This document shows, in pieces, positions 24,286 to 32,199 of a stretch of DNA of 64,000 nt. Within the stretch, counting starts at the first letter, position 1; every line of letters begins with the position of its first letter. The notes under the pieces were generated by a model, which saw only the letters and a program-made list of their open reading frames with translations, was not told the DNA's origin and ran no database searches. A program made the position numbers and the translations under genes. This stretch comes from Candidatus Methylophosphatis haderslevensis (GTDB taxonomy: Bacteria; Pseudomonadota; Gammaproteobacteria; Burkholderiales; Rhodocyclaceae), in contig JADJSA010000002.1 in assembly GCA_016711925.1 (NCBI GenBank), forward strand, positions 62,001 to 126,000. The letters run 5' to 3'.

Positions 24286-25443
24286 CTACAGTCTTGCCAG
24301 CCGCTCGCAGGCCCGCGCCAGCGTGTCGTCGTTCTTGGCGAAGCAGAAGCGCAACACGCGGTTTTGCTGCGGCGGGTCGTAGAAGACCGAGACCGGAATC
24401 GAGGCGACGCCGATTTCGCGCGTCAGGCGTTCGGCGAGTTGGGTGTCGGGCTCGTCGCCGATCGCGGCATAGGAGGCGAGCTGGAAGTAGCTGCCGGCGC
24501 AGGGCAGCAGGTCGAAGCGCGAGGCGGCGAGCCCGGCGCGAAAGGCGTCGCGCTTGGCCTGGTAGAAGGCGGCCAGTTCGAGGTAGCGGCTGGCGTCCCG
24601 CAGCCATTCGGCCAGCGCCAGTTGCACCGGCGTATTCACGGTGAATACGATGAACTGGTGCGCCTTGCGGAACTCTTCCATCAGCGCGCGCGGCGCGGCG
24701 ACGTAGCCGACCTTCCAGCCGGTCACGTGAAAGGTCTTGCCGAACGAACTGATGACGAAGCTGCGCTGCGCCAGCTCGGCGTGGCGGGCGCAACTCTCGT
24801 GGCGCAGGCCGTCGAACAGGATGTGTTCATACACTTCGTCGGCGGCGATCACGATGTCGCTGCCGCGCACGATTTCGGCAAGCTGCGCCATGTCCTGCGC
24901 GCTCCACACGGCCCCGCTCGGGTTGTGCGGCGTGTTGATCATGATCATGCGGGTGCGCGGCGTGACCAGCGCGCGCACCTGCGCCCAGTCCGGCCGGTAG
25001 TCAGGATGGCGCAACTGCGCGCGCAGCGCGATGCCGCCGTTCAGTTCGATCGCCGGCACGTAGGAATCATAGACCGGCTCGAACACGATCACCTCGTCGC
25101 CCGGCCGCACCAGGCAGGCCACCGCCGTGTAGATCGCCTGGGTGCCGCCGGCCGTGACGGTGATTTCATGCTCGGGATCGTAGTGCGCGCCGGAGAGCGC
25201 CTCGATCTTCGCGGCGATCGCCTCGCGCAGCGCCGGCACGCCGGCCATCGGCGCATACTGGTTGGCCCCGGCGTGCATGTGCCTGGCGACAAGGTCGAAC
25301 AGTTCAGGCGGCGCGGAGAAGTCCGGAAAGCCCTGCGACAGGTTGAGCGCGCCGCATTCGGCCGCCAGCCGCGACATCACGGTGAAGATCGTGGTGCCGA
25401 CACGCGGCAGGCGGGATTCGATGCGGCCGGGGAACGTCGGCAT
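24286..25443 (-). CDS. PLP-dependent aminotransferase, YbdL (methionine/2-keto-4-methylthiobutyrate) type
   Basis: 385 residues of fold-type I, class I/II. The lysine for PLP is in SFGKTFHVTGWKVGY; the ring-stacking and Asp residues are in AADEVYEHILFDG; the N-terminus LNLSQGFPDFSAPPEL and INTPHNPSGAVW are hallmark blocks of the YbdL/kynurenine aminotransferase branch. YbdL prefers methionine and 2-keto-4-methylthiobutyrate. That fits the divergent neighbour mtnA, because transamination of the keto-acid closes methionine salvage. The 87-bp spacer between the two starts may hold divergent promoters. A broader specificity for aromatic or aliphatic amino acids cannot be excluded. Confidence 0.85.
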   Translation of the reverse strand: MPTFPGRIESRLPRVGTTIFTVMSRLAAECGALNLSQGFPDFSAPPELFDLVARHMHAGANQYAPMAGVPALREAIAAKIEALSGAHYDPEHEITVTAGGTQAIYTAVACLVRPGDEVIVFEPVYDSYVPAIELNGGIALRAQLRHPDYRPDWAQVRALVTPRTRMIMINTPHNPSGAVWSAQDMAQLAEIVRGSDIVIAADEVYEHILFDGLRHESCARHAELAQRSFVISSFGKTFHVTGWKVGYVAAPRALMEEFRKAHQFIVFTVNTPVQLALAEWLRDASRYLELAAFYQAKRDAFRAGLAASRFDLLPCAGSYFQLASYAAIGDEPDTQLAERLTREIGVASIPVSVFYDPPQQNRVLRFCFAKNDDTLARACERLARL

Positions 25444-25530
25444 GGCGAACCTGTGGCAAACGGGGGGGACCGCGCGATTCTGGCAGAATGGGCGCCCGGC
25501 TCCAACCCTTCACGCTAACCCTCGCTGCCC

Positions 25531-26592
25531 ATGCAAACCGCGTTTCAAACCATCGCCGGCGATCCGCATGCCGGCCGCGTGCGCATTCTCGACCAGACGC
25601 TGCTGCCGTGGCAGACCGTCTATCGCGATCTGGCGACGCTCGACGAGGCGGCGCAGGCGATCCGCAGCATGCAGGTGCGCGGTGCGCCGCTGATCGGCGT
25701 GACGGCGGCCTTCGGCGTCGCGCTGGCGCTGCAGGCGGGCGACGACGATCAAACGCTGTCGCACGCACTGACCACGCTGCGCGCCACCCGCCCCACCGCG
25801 GTCAACCTGAACTGGGCGCTCGATCGCATGCGAAACGCGTTGCACGCCGGCCCGGCCGACGTTCGCCGCGACCTGGCCTGGCGCGAGGCCCAATCGATCG
25901 CCGATGAGGATGCGCTTGCCAATGGCGAAATCGGCCGCCATGGCCTGGCGCTGCTGCAGGCGGTTGCCGCCGCGCACGGCCGGGTGCGGGTGATGACCCA
26001 CTGCAATGCCGGCTGGCTCGGCACCGCCGGACACGGCACCGCGCTGGCGCCGATCTACGCCGCCCATGCCGCAGGCATCGCGGTCGAAGTCTGGGTGAGC
26101 GAGACGCGCCCGCGCAACCAGGGGCTGCTGACCGAGTGGGAGCTGGCCCAGGCCGGCGTCGCGCACACGGTGATCGCCGACAACGCCGCCGGCCATCTGC
26201 TGATGCGCGGCGAAGTCGATCTGGTGATCGTCGGCGCCGACCGCATCGCCGCCAATGGCGACACGGCGAACAAGATCGGCACCTATCTCAAGGCGCTGGC
26301 GGCGCACGACTGCGGCGTTGTGTTCCATGTCGCGGCGCCGCTATCCACGGTGGACCGCAAGGCGGCCGACGGCGCTGCAATCCCGATCGAGCAGCGGTCG
26401 GGCGAGGAAGTACGCCGCATCGCCGGCCGCGACGCGCAGGGCGGCCTGGCGGAAGTCTCGCTGCTGGACCCGGATACGGCGGTCAGCAACCCGGCATTCG
26501 ACGTGACGCCGGCGCGCCTGATCCGCAGCATCATCACCGAACGCGGTTGCGTTGCGCCCGGACAGATCGGCGAACTGGCCGCGGCAGTGTAA
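25531..26592 (+). CDS. mtnA: S-methyl-5-thioribose-1-phosphate isomerase
   Basis: 353 residues. The catalytic cysteine and aspartate of the family are at Cys158 (MTHCNAGWLGTAGHGTALA) and Asp237 (IVGADRIAANGDTANKIGT). The substrate loop SETRPRNQGLLTEWEL and the N-terminal MQVRGAPLIGVTAAFG are intact. It interconverts methylthioribose-1-phosphate and methylthioribulose-1-phosphate in recycling of methylthioadenosine. It is divergent from a YbdL-type aminotransferase and, after one small gene, is followed by a class II aldolase that could act on its product. The dehydratase and enolase genes of the classical aerobic route (mtnB, mtnC, mtnD) and mtnP/mtnK are not in the window. eIF2B-like relatives lack these catalytic residues, so the call is secure. 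Confidence 0.95.
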   Translation: MQTAFQTIAGDPHAGRVRILDQTLLPWQTVYRDLATLDEAAQAIRSMQVRGAPLIGVTAAFGVALALQAGDDDQTLSHALTTLRATRPTAVNLNWALDRMRNALHAGPADVRRDLAWREAQSIADEDALANGEIGRHGLALLQAVAAAHGRVRVMTHCNAGWLGTAGHGTALAPIYAAHAAGIAVEVWVSETRPRNQGLLTEWELAQAGVAHTVIADNAAGHLLMRGEVDLVIVGADRIAANGDTANKIGTYLKALAAHDCGVVFHVAAPLSTVDRKAADGAAIPIEQRSGEEVRRIAGRDAQGGLAEVSLLDPDTAVSNPAFDVTPARLIRSIITERGCVAPGQIGELAAAV

Positions 26593-26701
26593 GCAACTGT
26601 GGCGCGTGCCGCGGCGCGTGTCCGGATTGCATTCACGTGTGGTAGTTTGATTGTTTCACCAAGCAGGGTCGCAACCTGGCCCGAAACAGAGGAGAACGAC
26701 G

Positions 26702-27199
26702 ATGGGACTTATCGCATTCATGAAGGAAGCCGGAGAAAAGCTGTTCGGACGCGGTGAAGCCAAGGCCGCCCAGGATGCCGCCGCCGCCGCGCCGACGCCG
26801 GCCAACGTCGATGCCGCCAATGCCGCTGCAGCCGGCGCGATCAGGACCTATATCGAGACCATGGGGCTGTCGTGCCAGGATCTCGGGGTCAAATTCGACG
26901 GCAACTACGTGACCGTGTCGGGTTGCGCACCGGACCAATCGACCAAGGAAAAGATCATCCTGTCGGCCGGCAATGTCAGCGGCGTGCTGGGTGTCTACGA
27001 TGACATGACGGTGGCGGCGGCGGAACCCGAGGCGACGTATTACACCGTGGTCAGGGGCGACACGCTTTCCAAGATCGCCAAGGAGCAATACGGCGATGCG
27101 TCGAAGTACCCGGCAATCTTCGAAGCCAACAAGCCGATGCTCTCCCACCCGGACAAAATCTATCCGGGCCAGGTGCTGCGGATTCCGCCGGCGGCCTGA
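26702..27199 (+). CDS. BON-LysM domain protein (Kbp/YgaU type)
   Basis: 165 residues from the ATG at 26702, preceded by AGAGGAG at good distance. It starts MGLIAFMKEAGEKLFGRGEA without a signal peptide. An Ala-rich linker is followed by a BON domain (about 48-105: YIETMGLSCQDLGVKFDG, YVTVSGCAPDQ) and a LysM domain (about 113-163: YYTVVRGDTLSKIAKEQYGD, ILRIPPA-like end). The E. coli homologue of 149 residues is a cytoplasmic potassium-binding protein made under osmotic stress. It sits between mtnA and the aldolase on the same strand; a link to methionine salvage is not suggested by the domain content. The longer in-frame start at 26651 is unlikely. Confidence 0.88.
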   Translation: MGLIAFMKEAGEKLFGRGEAKAAQDAAAAAPTPANVDAANAAAAGAIRTYIETMGLSCQDLGVKFDGNYVTVSGCAPDQSTKEKIILSAGNVSGVLGVYDDMTVAAAEPEATYYTVVRGDTLSKIAKEQYGDASKYPAIFEANKPMLSHPDKIYPGQVLRIPPAA

Positions 27200-27213
27200 G
27201 GCAGGGATGCTGC

Positions 27214-27870
27214 GTGAGCCCCGCCGCTGAATTGCGCCGCGCGCTGCTCGACAGCGCGCGCGCGATGCAGGCACAGGGGCTCAACCGCGGCACCGCGGGC
27301 AACCTCAGCGTCCGTTGCGCAATCGCTGCGGACGCCGGTTTCCTGATCACACCCAGCGGCGTCGACAACCACGCCGCGAACCCCGGCGACATGGTCTTCA
27401 TGACGCCCGACGGCCGCCATCAGGGCCGTCTGTTGCCGTCGTCGGAGTGGCGCTTTCATCGCGACATCTACCTGCAGCGCGCCGAGGCCGGCGCCGTGCT
27501 GCATGCGCACTCGCCATTCGCCACCGCGCTGGCCTGCCAGGGCCGGCCGATCCCGGCCTTTCACTACATGATCGCGCGCTTCGGCGGCAGCGACGTGCGC
27601 TGCGCGCGCTATGCCACCTTCGGCACCCAGGCGCTGTCGGAGGCCGCGCTCGAAGCGCTCGAGGGCCGCTGCGCCTGCCTGCTCGCCAACCACGGCATGC
27701 TGGTGTTCGGGCGCGACCTGCCCCATGCGCTGGCGCTCGCGATCGAATTCGAGGCGCTGTGCGAGCAGTATTGGCGCACGCTCCAGATCGGACCGCCACA
27801 GGTGCTCGATGACGCCGAAATGCGCCTGATCGTGGAGAAATTCGCGACCTACGGCCAGCCCGCAGGCTGA
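27214..27870 (+). CDS. Class II aldolase (fuculose-phosphate / 5-deoxyribulose-phosphate aldolase type)
   Basis: 218 residues starting at a GTG 14 bases after the LysM gene. The AraD/FucA fold residues are visible: phosphate-binding GTAGNLSVR and TPSGVD, catalytic Glu78 in PSSEWRFH, zinc ligands His97 and His99 in LHAHSPFA and His160 in ANHGMLV. The long loop GGSDVRCARYATFGTQALSEAAL resembles the Ald2-like branch that, in bacteria with a dihydroxyacetone-phosphate shunt, splits 5-methylthio- or 5-deoxyribulose-1-phosphate to DHAP and an aldehyde. With mtnA two genes upstream, that role is the best inference. It lacks features of the MtnB dehydratase branch as far as can be judged; distinguishing the two needs a tree. 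Confidence 0.8.
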   Translation: MSPAAELRRALLDSARAMQAQGLNRGTAGNLSVRCAIAADAGFLITPSGVDNHAANPGDMVFMTPDGRHQGRLLPSSEWRFHRDIYLQRAEAGAVLHAHSPFATALACQGRPIPAFHYMIARFGGSDVRCARYATFGTQALSEAALEALEGRCACLLANHGMLVFGRDLPHALALAIEFEALCEQYWRTLQIGPPQVLDDAEMRLIVEKFATYGQPAG

Positions 27871-27992
27871 GTCCGCGGAGCGGCGATCAAGCTTTCGCCC
27901 GCCCTGCCGTTAGGCATCGACGGATGGGGAGATTCCGGCGAGGGCGCCGGCACTGCCCGTCAACCCGGACCCGAGCCTGTCCAGACAACCGC

Positions 27993-29849
27993 GTGCGCCT
28001 ATCCTCCGAAACAACCGCCGCCGACCGCAGCGTAGCGCGCCTGGTCGAGGCCGAGCGGGTCGCCCTCCTCTATCGCCTGACGCCGCGGACACTGGCGACC
28101 GCGGTGGCGTTCTCGTTTATCGTTTTCCTGACGCTGCGCGGTGTCGTGTCGACGCATCTGCTGCTGCCCTGGCTGGCGCTCAACAACGGCGTGACGGTAG
28201 TGCGGTTTCTCGACATCCTCGCCTACCGGCGCAAGCGGCCCGCCCCGGCGCAGTCGCGCTACTGGCTGGCGCGCTTCGTCTTCCTCACCGCCATCGCCGG
28301 CAGCATCTGGGGCCTGATGGGCACGCTGCTCTATCCGCACGATCGGCCGGAGTATCAGGCGATCATCACGGTTTTCGTGGTCGGCACGGCCGCCGTGGGG
28401 CTATTCACCCTCAACAGCGCGTGGATCGCCTATCTGGCGCTGGCGCTCCCGGTACTGCTTCCGGCCGCGATCTACCTGCCGCTGATGGGCGGCGAACTGG
28501 GCATTCCGCTCGGCGCCTCGATCGGCTTCTTCGCCCTGATCGTCGTGGTCAATTCGCGCACCAGCGTCGGCAACACCAGCGAGATGCTGACGCTGCGCTT
28601 CGAGAACGCGCGTATCGCCGAAGAACGCGAAGCCGCGCTGCGGGCCGCCGAAGCCGCGGGCCGGGCCAAGCTGCAGTTCCTCGCCAACATGAGCCACGAG
28701 ATTCGCACGCCGCTCAACGGCATCCTCGGCATGACGCAACTGCTGCGGGCGACCCGGCTCGATACGCAGCAGCAGCAGCGACTCGATACGGTGAACGCGT
28801 CGGGCGAACACCTGCTCGGGCTGCTCAACGACGTGCTGGACTTCGCCAAGGTCGAGGCCGGCAAACTCGATATCGATCACAAGCCGTTCGAGTTGCGCCG
28901 CACGCTGCGTGAAGTCGCCGACCTGCTCGCCGCCCGGGCGCAGGAACGCGGTCTCAAGCTTGCCGTCGACATCGCGACGGCACTGCCCGAGTGGGTGCTC
29001 GGCGACGCCGGCCGCCTCAAGCAGGTGCTCAACAATCTGCTCGGCAACGCGATCAAGTTCACCGAAGCCGGCAGCGTCACCCTCGAAGTGAACGCCGAAC
29101 CCGCGCCTGAGCCGGCTTCGCCGTCACGAATCCGCTTTGCGGTGCACGATACCGGCGTCGGCATTTCACAGGAAAACCAGGCGCGCTTGTTTGAACCGTT
29201 CCGCCAGGTCGATCAATCCGACACCCGGCGCCACGGCGGCACCGGACTCGGGCTGGCCATCTCGCGCCAACTGGTGGAACTGATGGGCGGGTCGATCGGG
29301 GTGGCAAGCCAGCCCGGGCAGGGGTCGGTCTTCCATTTCGTGCTCGATCTGCCGACTGCCGTGGCGCCCCGCGCGCAGCCCGCTGTTGCCACTGCGCCGG
29401 AACGCGAGATCCCGAACGCCCGCATCCTGCTGGTCGAAGACAACGCCGTGAATCGCGAGATCGCACTGGCCATGCTGGGCGAACTCGGCCTGTCGATCGC
29501 GATGGCCGTCGACGGCCGCGAGGCGGTGGACTCGGCAACGCAGGAGAAATTCGACCTGATCCTGATGGACTGCCAGTTGCCGGAGATCGACGGCTTCGAA
29601 GCCACGCAGCGCATTCGCCAGCACGAGAAGGCCCGCGCACTGCCGCGGGTGCCGATCATCGCGCTGACCGCCAATGCCATCCGCGGCGACCGCGAACGCT
29701 GCCTCGACGCCGGCATGGACGACTACCTGGCCAAGCCCTTCCGCCGCGCCGACCTGCAGCAGGCGCTGCGCCACTGGCTGGCTGCGCCGGGCACTACAGG
29801 GAATCGGACGGCGCCCGCTGCCGAGGCGCCTGGAACAGCGGCAGCGTAG
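27993..29849 (+). CDS. Membrane hybrid sensor histidine kinase (HisKA-HATPase-REC)
   Basis: 618 residues from the GTG at 27993 (VRLSSETTAADRS); an ATG at 27924 would add an Arg-rich stretch without coding character. Five to six membrane helices occupy about residues 25-185 with no large periplasmic domain. A coiled coil (about 195-225) leads to HisKA with the phospho-His in MSHEIRTPLNGIL (near 234), then HATPase with NLLGNAIKFTEAGS and GTGLGLAIS, and a C-terminal REC with LVEDNAVNREI, the phospho-Asp in LILMDCQLPE (near 525) and LAKPF. The architecture recalls phosphorelay kinases that need a separate Hpt protein; a REC-Hpt-REC protein is encoded 2.4 kb on. Its 3' end overlaps the convergent lipoprotein gene by 56 bp. 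Confidence 0.88.
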   Translation: MRLSSETTAADRSVARLVEAERVALLYRLTPRTLATAVAFSFIVFLTLRGVVSTHLLLPWLALNNGVTVVRFLDILAYRRKRPAPAQSRYWLARFVFLTAIAGSIWGLMGTLLYPHDRPEYQAIITVFVVGTAAVGLFTLNSAWIAYLALALPVLLPAAIYLPLMGGELGIPLGASIGFFALIVVVNSRTSVGNTSEMLTLRFENARIAEEREAALRAAEAAGRAKLQFLANMSHEIRTPLNGILGMTQLLRATRLDTQQQQRLDTVNASGEHLLGLLNDVLDFAKVEAGKLDIDHKPFELRRTLREVADLLAARAQERGLKLAVDIATALPEWVLGDAGRLKQVLNNLLGNAIKFTEAGSVTLEVNAEPAPEPASPSRIRFAVHDTGVGISQENQARLFEPFRQVDQSDTRRHGGTGLGLAISRQLVELMGGSIGVASQPGQGSVFHFVLDLPTAVAPRAQPAVATAPEREIPNARILLVEDNAVNREIALAMLGELGLSIAMAVDGREAVDSATQEKFDLILMDCQLPEIDGFEATQRIRQHEKARALPRVPIIALTANAIRGDRERCLDAGMDDYLAKPFRRADLQQALRHWLAAPGTTGNRTAPAAEAPGTAAA

Positions 29850-30300
29850 ACAGCTTGAACTCGCGTTTCGAGTCGAACGGCACGCCGTTCCACCCGCCGC
29901 CATTGAAGCGGCCATGGATGCGGTATTCGACGCTATCGCGACCGCTCCTGGTCAGTTCGCCGAACTGCCGCAGCAAGGTACCCAGCGTGCTGACGGCCGA
30001 AAGATCGAGCAGCGCTTCACCGAAACGTGGAACGGTGACCGGCCTGGTCGACACGCCGGTCGCGAACTTCTGCCCGTTCACATCGACCGTAAAGCTCACA
30101 GCGTCGATCGGCAGATCGGCGTCGTTGGGGTTGGACACCCGCAGCTTCAGGCCCAGCCGCTGCTCCCGCAGGCCGAACTCCTCGATCGTCACGCCGGCGA
30201 GCACCACCTCCGGCGATTTCATTGTCATCGCGGCGCAGCCGCCCAGCATTGTCGCAAGGCAAAACAGGACCGCGACCGCGGCACGCCGCAGCGGTCTCAT
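29794..30300 (-). CDS. LEA14-like (WHy domain) lipoprotein
   Basis: 168 residues. The signal peptide ends in a lipobox LGGC, giving acylated Cys22. The rest is a single WHy/LEA_2 beta-sandwich: SPEVVLAGVTIEEFGLREQR, LRVSNPNDADLPIDAVSFTV with the conserved N-P-N, and a C-terminal amphipathic stretch. Bacterial members are periplasmic lipoproteins of uncertain, possibly stress-protective, function. The gene overlaps the 3' end of the converging hybrid kinase gene by 56 bp. It also overlaps by four bases the end of the dehydrogenase gene upstream, so it is probably the last gene of that minus-strand operon. The lipid anchor is expected in the outer membrane, since residue +2 is Ala. Confidence 0.82.
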   Translation of the reverse strand: MRPLRRAAVAVLFCLATMLGGCAAMTMKSPEVVLAGVTIEEFGLREQRLGLKLRVSNPNDADLPIDAVSFTVDVNGQKFATGVSTRPVTVPRFGEALLDLSAVSTLGTLLRQFGELTRSGRDSVEYRIHGRFNGGGWNGVPFDSKREFKLSTLPLFQAPRQRAPSDSL

Positions 30301-31187
30301 GAATCGCCGGTCTCGCCCGACCTGCTCTGCGCTTCGAGCACGCGCAGCAGGCTGGCGGTGTCGTCATGCGCCATGCCGCGGCCCATCAGCGCGTTCAACT
30401 GCTGCCACACCTGCGCGCTGATCGGCAGCGGCACGCCGAGGTCGGCCGCCTCGCGCAGCACCAGACCGAAATCCTTGTGATGCAGCCGGGCTTCGACCCC
30501 GGGGCGAAAATCGCGCGCCACCATGCGTGCGCCGAACAGATCGAGCACCCGCGACTGCGCCGAGCCGCCGAGCAGCGCCTCGCGCACCTTGGCGGCATCG
30601 ACGCCGGCCGCGTTGGCCAGGTGCAAGGCTTCGGCCGCCGCCTCAAGCACGCTGACCATGATGATCTGGTTGCATGCCTTGGCGACCTGCCCGGCGCCGT
30701 GATCGCCGATATGCACGATGGTCTTGCCGAGCAGATCGAACAGCGGCCGCACGCGCTCCAGGACCTCGCGCCGGCCGCCGACCATGATCGCCAGCGTGGC
30801 CGCCGCCGCACCGGCAGTGCCGCCGGATACCGGCGCATCGAGCATGTCGATGCCGCGCGCCGCCAGACCTTGCGCGATGCGTCGCGCGGTCGACGGCGCG
30901 ATGGTGCTCATGTCGACCACCACGCTGCCGGCGGCGGCGCCCTGCACGATGCCGTCGGCGCCGAGCGTCACCTGCTCGACATCCGCGTTCGAGGTAACCA
31001 TGGTAAACACGACATCGGCATTGCGCGCGACTTCCGCCGGCGTCGTGCACGCGCGCGCGCCGGCTTCCACCAGCGGCGCGGCCGCTTCGGCGCGGCGCGC
31101 GAAAACCGACAACTGGTGCCCGCCACGGAGCAGGTGGCCGGCCATTTGGCGCCCCATCGCGCCCAGTCCGATGAAACCGACTCTCAT
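30297..31187 (-). CDS. Beta-hydroxyacid dehydrogenase (3-hydroxyisobutyrate / tartronate semialdehyde reductase family), copy 2
   Basis: 296 residues from the ATG at 31187. Rossmann NAD(P) site GFIGLGAMGRQMAGHL at the start, substrate-binding DAPVSGGTAGAAAATLAIMVGG at about 120-140 (longer than quoted pieces), and catalytic Lys in GAGQVAKACNQI. The family reduces or oxidises short beta-hydroxyacids; substrate cannot be set from sequence. It overlaps the following lipoprotein gene by four bases and the preceding paralogue by four bases. The two dehydrogenases are clearly homologous over their whole length yet much diverged, pointing to an old tandem duplication. Upstream frame extension to 31613 is antisense-like and rejected. 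Confidence 0.88.
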   Translation of the reverse strand: MRVGFIGLGAMGRQMAGHLLRGGHQLSVFARRAEAAAPLVEAGARACTTPAEVARNADVVFTMVTSNADVEQVTLGADGIVQGAAAGSVVVDMSTIAPSTARRIAQGLAARGIDMLDAPVSGGTAGAAAATLAIMVGGRREVLERVRPLFDLLGKTIVHIGDHGAGQVAKACNQIIMVSVLEAAAEALHLANAAGVDAAKVREALLGGSAQSRVLDLFGARMVARDFRPGVEARLHHKDFGLVLREAADLGVPLPISAQVWQQLNALMGRGMAHDDTASLLRVLEAQSRSGETGDS

Positions 31188-32065
31188 GGTCCCACCCCGC
31201 CCGACAGGCGCTCGTAGAGCTTGAGCACGCCGATCGAATCGTCCTCGCCCAAGCTGCTGCCGGACATGGCGTTGAACAGTTGCGCGGTTGCCGCCGCGGC
31301 GGGCAGCGCAATGCCGAGGCGGTGCGCCTCGTCCAGCACGATGCGTAAATCCTTCTGGTGCATCCAGGCCTTGAAGCCCGGCTTGAAGTTGCGCGCCAGC
31401 ATGCGCCCGCCATGGTTGTCGAGAATCCTGCTGGCGGCAAAACCGCCCAGCAGTGCCTCGCGTACCCGTTCGCCATCGACACCATTGACGCGGGCATAGT
31501 TGAACGCCTCGGCAATCACCGCCACCGATATGCCGGTGACCACCTGGTTGCAGGCCTTGGCCACCTGCCCCGCGCCGGAATCGCCGATCAGCGTGATCGA
31601 CTTGCCGAGGCACTCGAACAGCGGCCGCACGCGCTCGAAAGCGTTGCTGTTGCCGCCGACCATGATGGTGAGCGAGCCCGAGATGGCCCCCGCCTCGCCG
31701 CCGGAAACCGGGGCATCGAGCATGTCGATGCCCCGCTCGGCCAGCCTCGCCGCAATGCTTCGCGCCGCGCCGGGTGCGATCGTGCTCATGTCGACGAACA
31801 CGCAGCCGCGCGCGGCGCCGTCGGCCACGCCCCGCTCGCCAAGTGCCACCTGCTTGACGTCCGGCGCATCGGCCACCATGCTGAACACGACTTGCGCGCC
31901 TTGCGCCGCCTGCGCCGCGCTGTCGCAGGCGATGGCCCCGGCATCAATCAGCGGCCGCATCGATTCGGCGCGACGCGACCAGACCCGCAGCCGGTGCCCG
32001 GCCCTGAGCAGATTCAGCGCCATCGGCCGACCCATGATCCCCAGCCCGACAAATCCGGCTTCCAT
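31184..32065 (-). CDS. Beta-hydroxyacid dehydrogenase, copy 1
   Basis: 293 residues from the ATG at 32065 (MEAGFVGLGIMGRPMALNLL). It carries the same motifs as the next gene: GLGIMGRPM, DAPVSGGEAGAISGSLTIMVGG (in part) and GAGQVAKACNQVVTGI with the catalytic Lys. Closest by eye to GlxR/GarR-type tartronate semialdehyde reductases and 3-hydroxyisobutyrate dehydrogenases. Its stop overlaps the next gene's start by four bases. No glyoxylate carboligase, hydroxypyruvate isomerase or valine-degradation gene is nearby to settle the pathway. An alternative upstream start at 32212 lacks conservation. Confidence 0.88.
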   Translation of the reverse strand: MEAGFVGLGIMGRPMALNLLRAGHRLRVWSRRAESMRPLIDAGAIACDSAAQAAQGAQVVFSMVADAPDVKQVALGERGVADGAARGCVFVDMSTIAPGAARSIAARLAERGIDMLDAPVSGGEAGAISGSLTIMVGGNSNAFERVRPLFECLGKSITLIGDSGAGQVAKACNQVVTGISVAVIAEAFNYARVNGVDGERVREALLGGFAASRILDNHGGRMLARNFKPGFKAWMHQKDLRIVLDEAHRLGIALPAAAATAQLFNAMSGSSLGEDDSIGVLKLYERLSGGVGP

Positions 32066-32199
32066 TGCGCCTCCCGTGTTTGGCGAGCCATTGTAATCAA
32101 TCGAAGGCCGGCGCTGGCGGCATGATGTACGATAAGCCGATACCCGTTCCCGGCGAAGCCGCGCAATTCGAGCACCTGCCTGCCTAAGCTGGCCCGACC

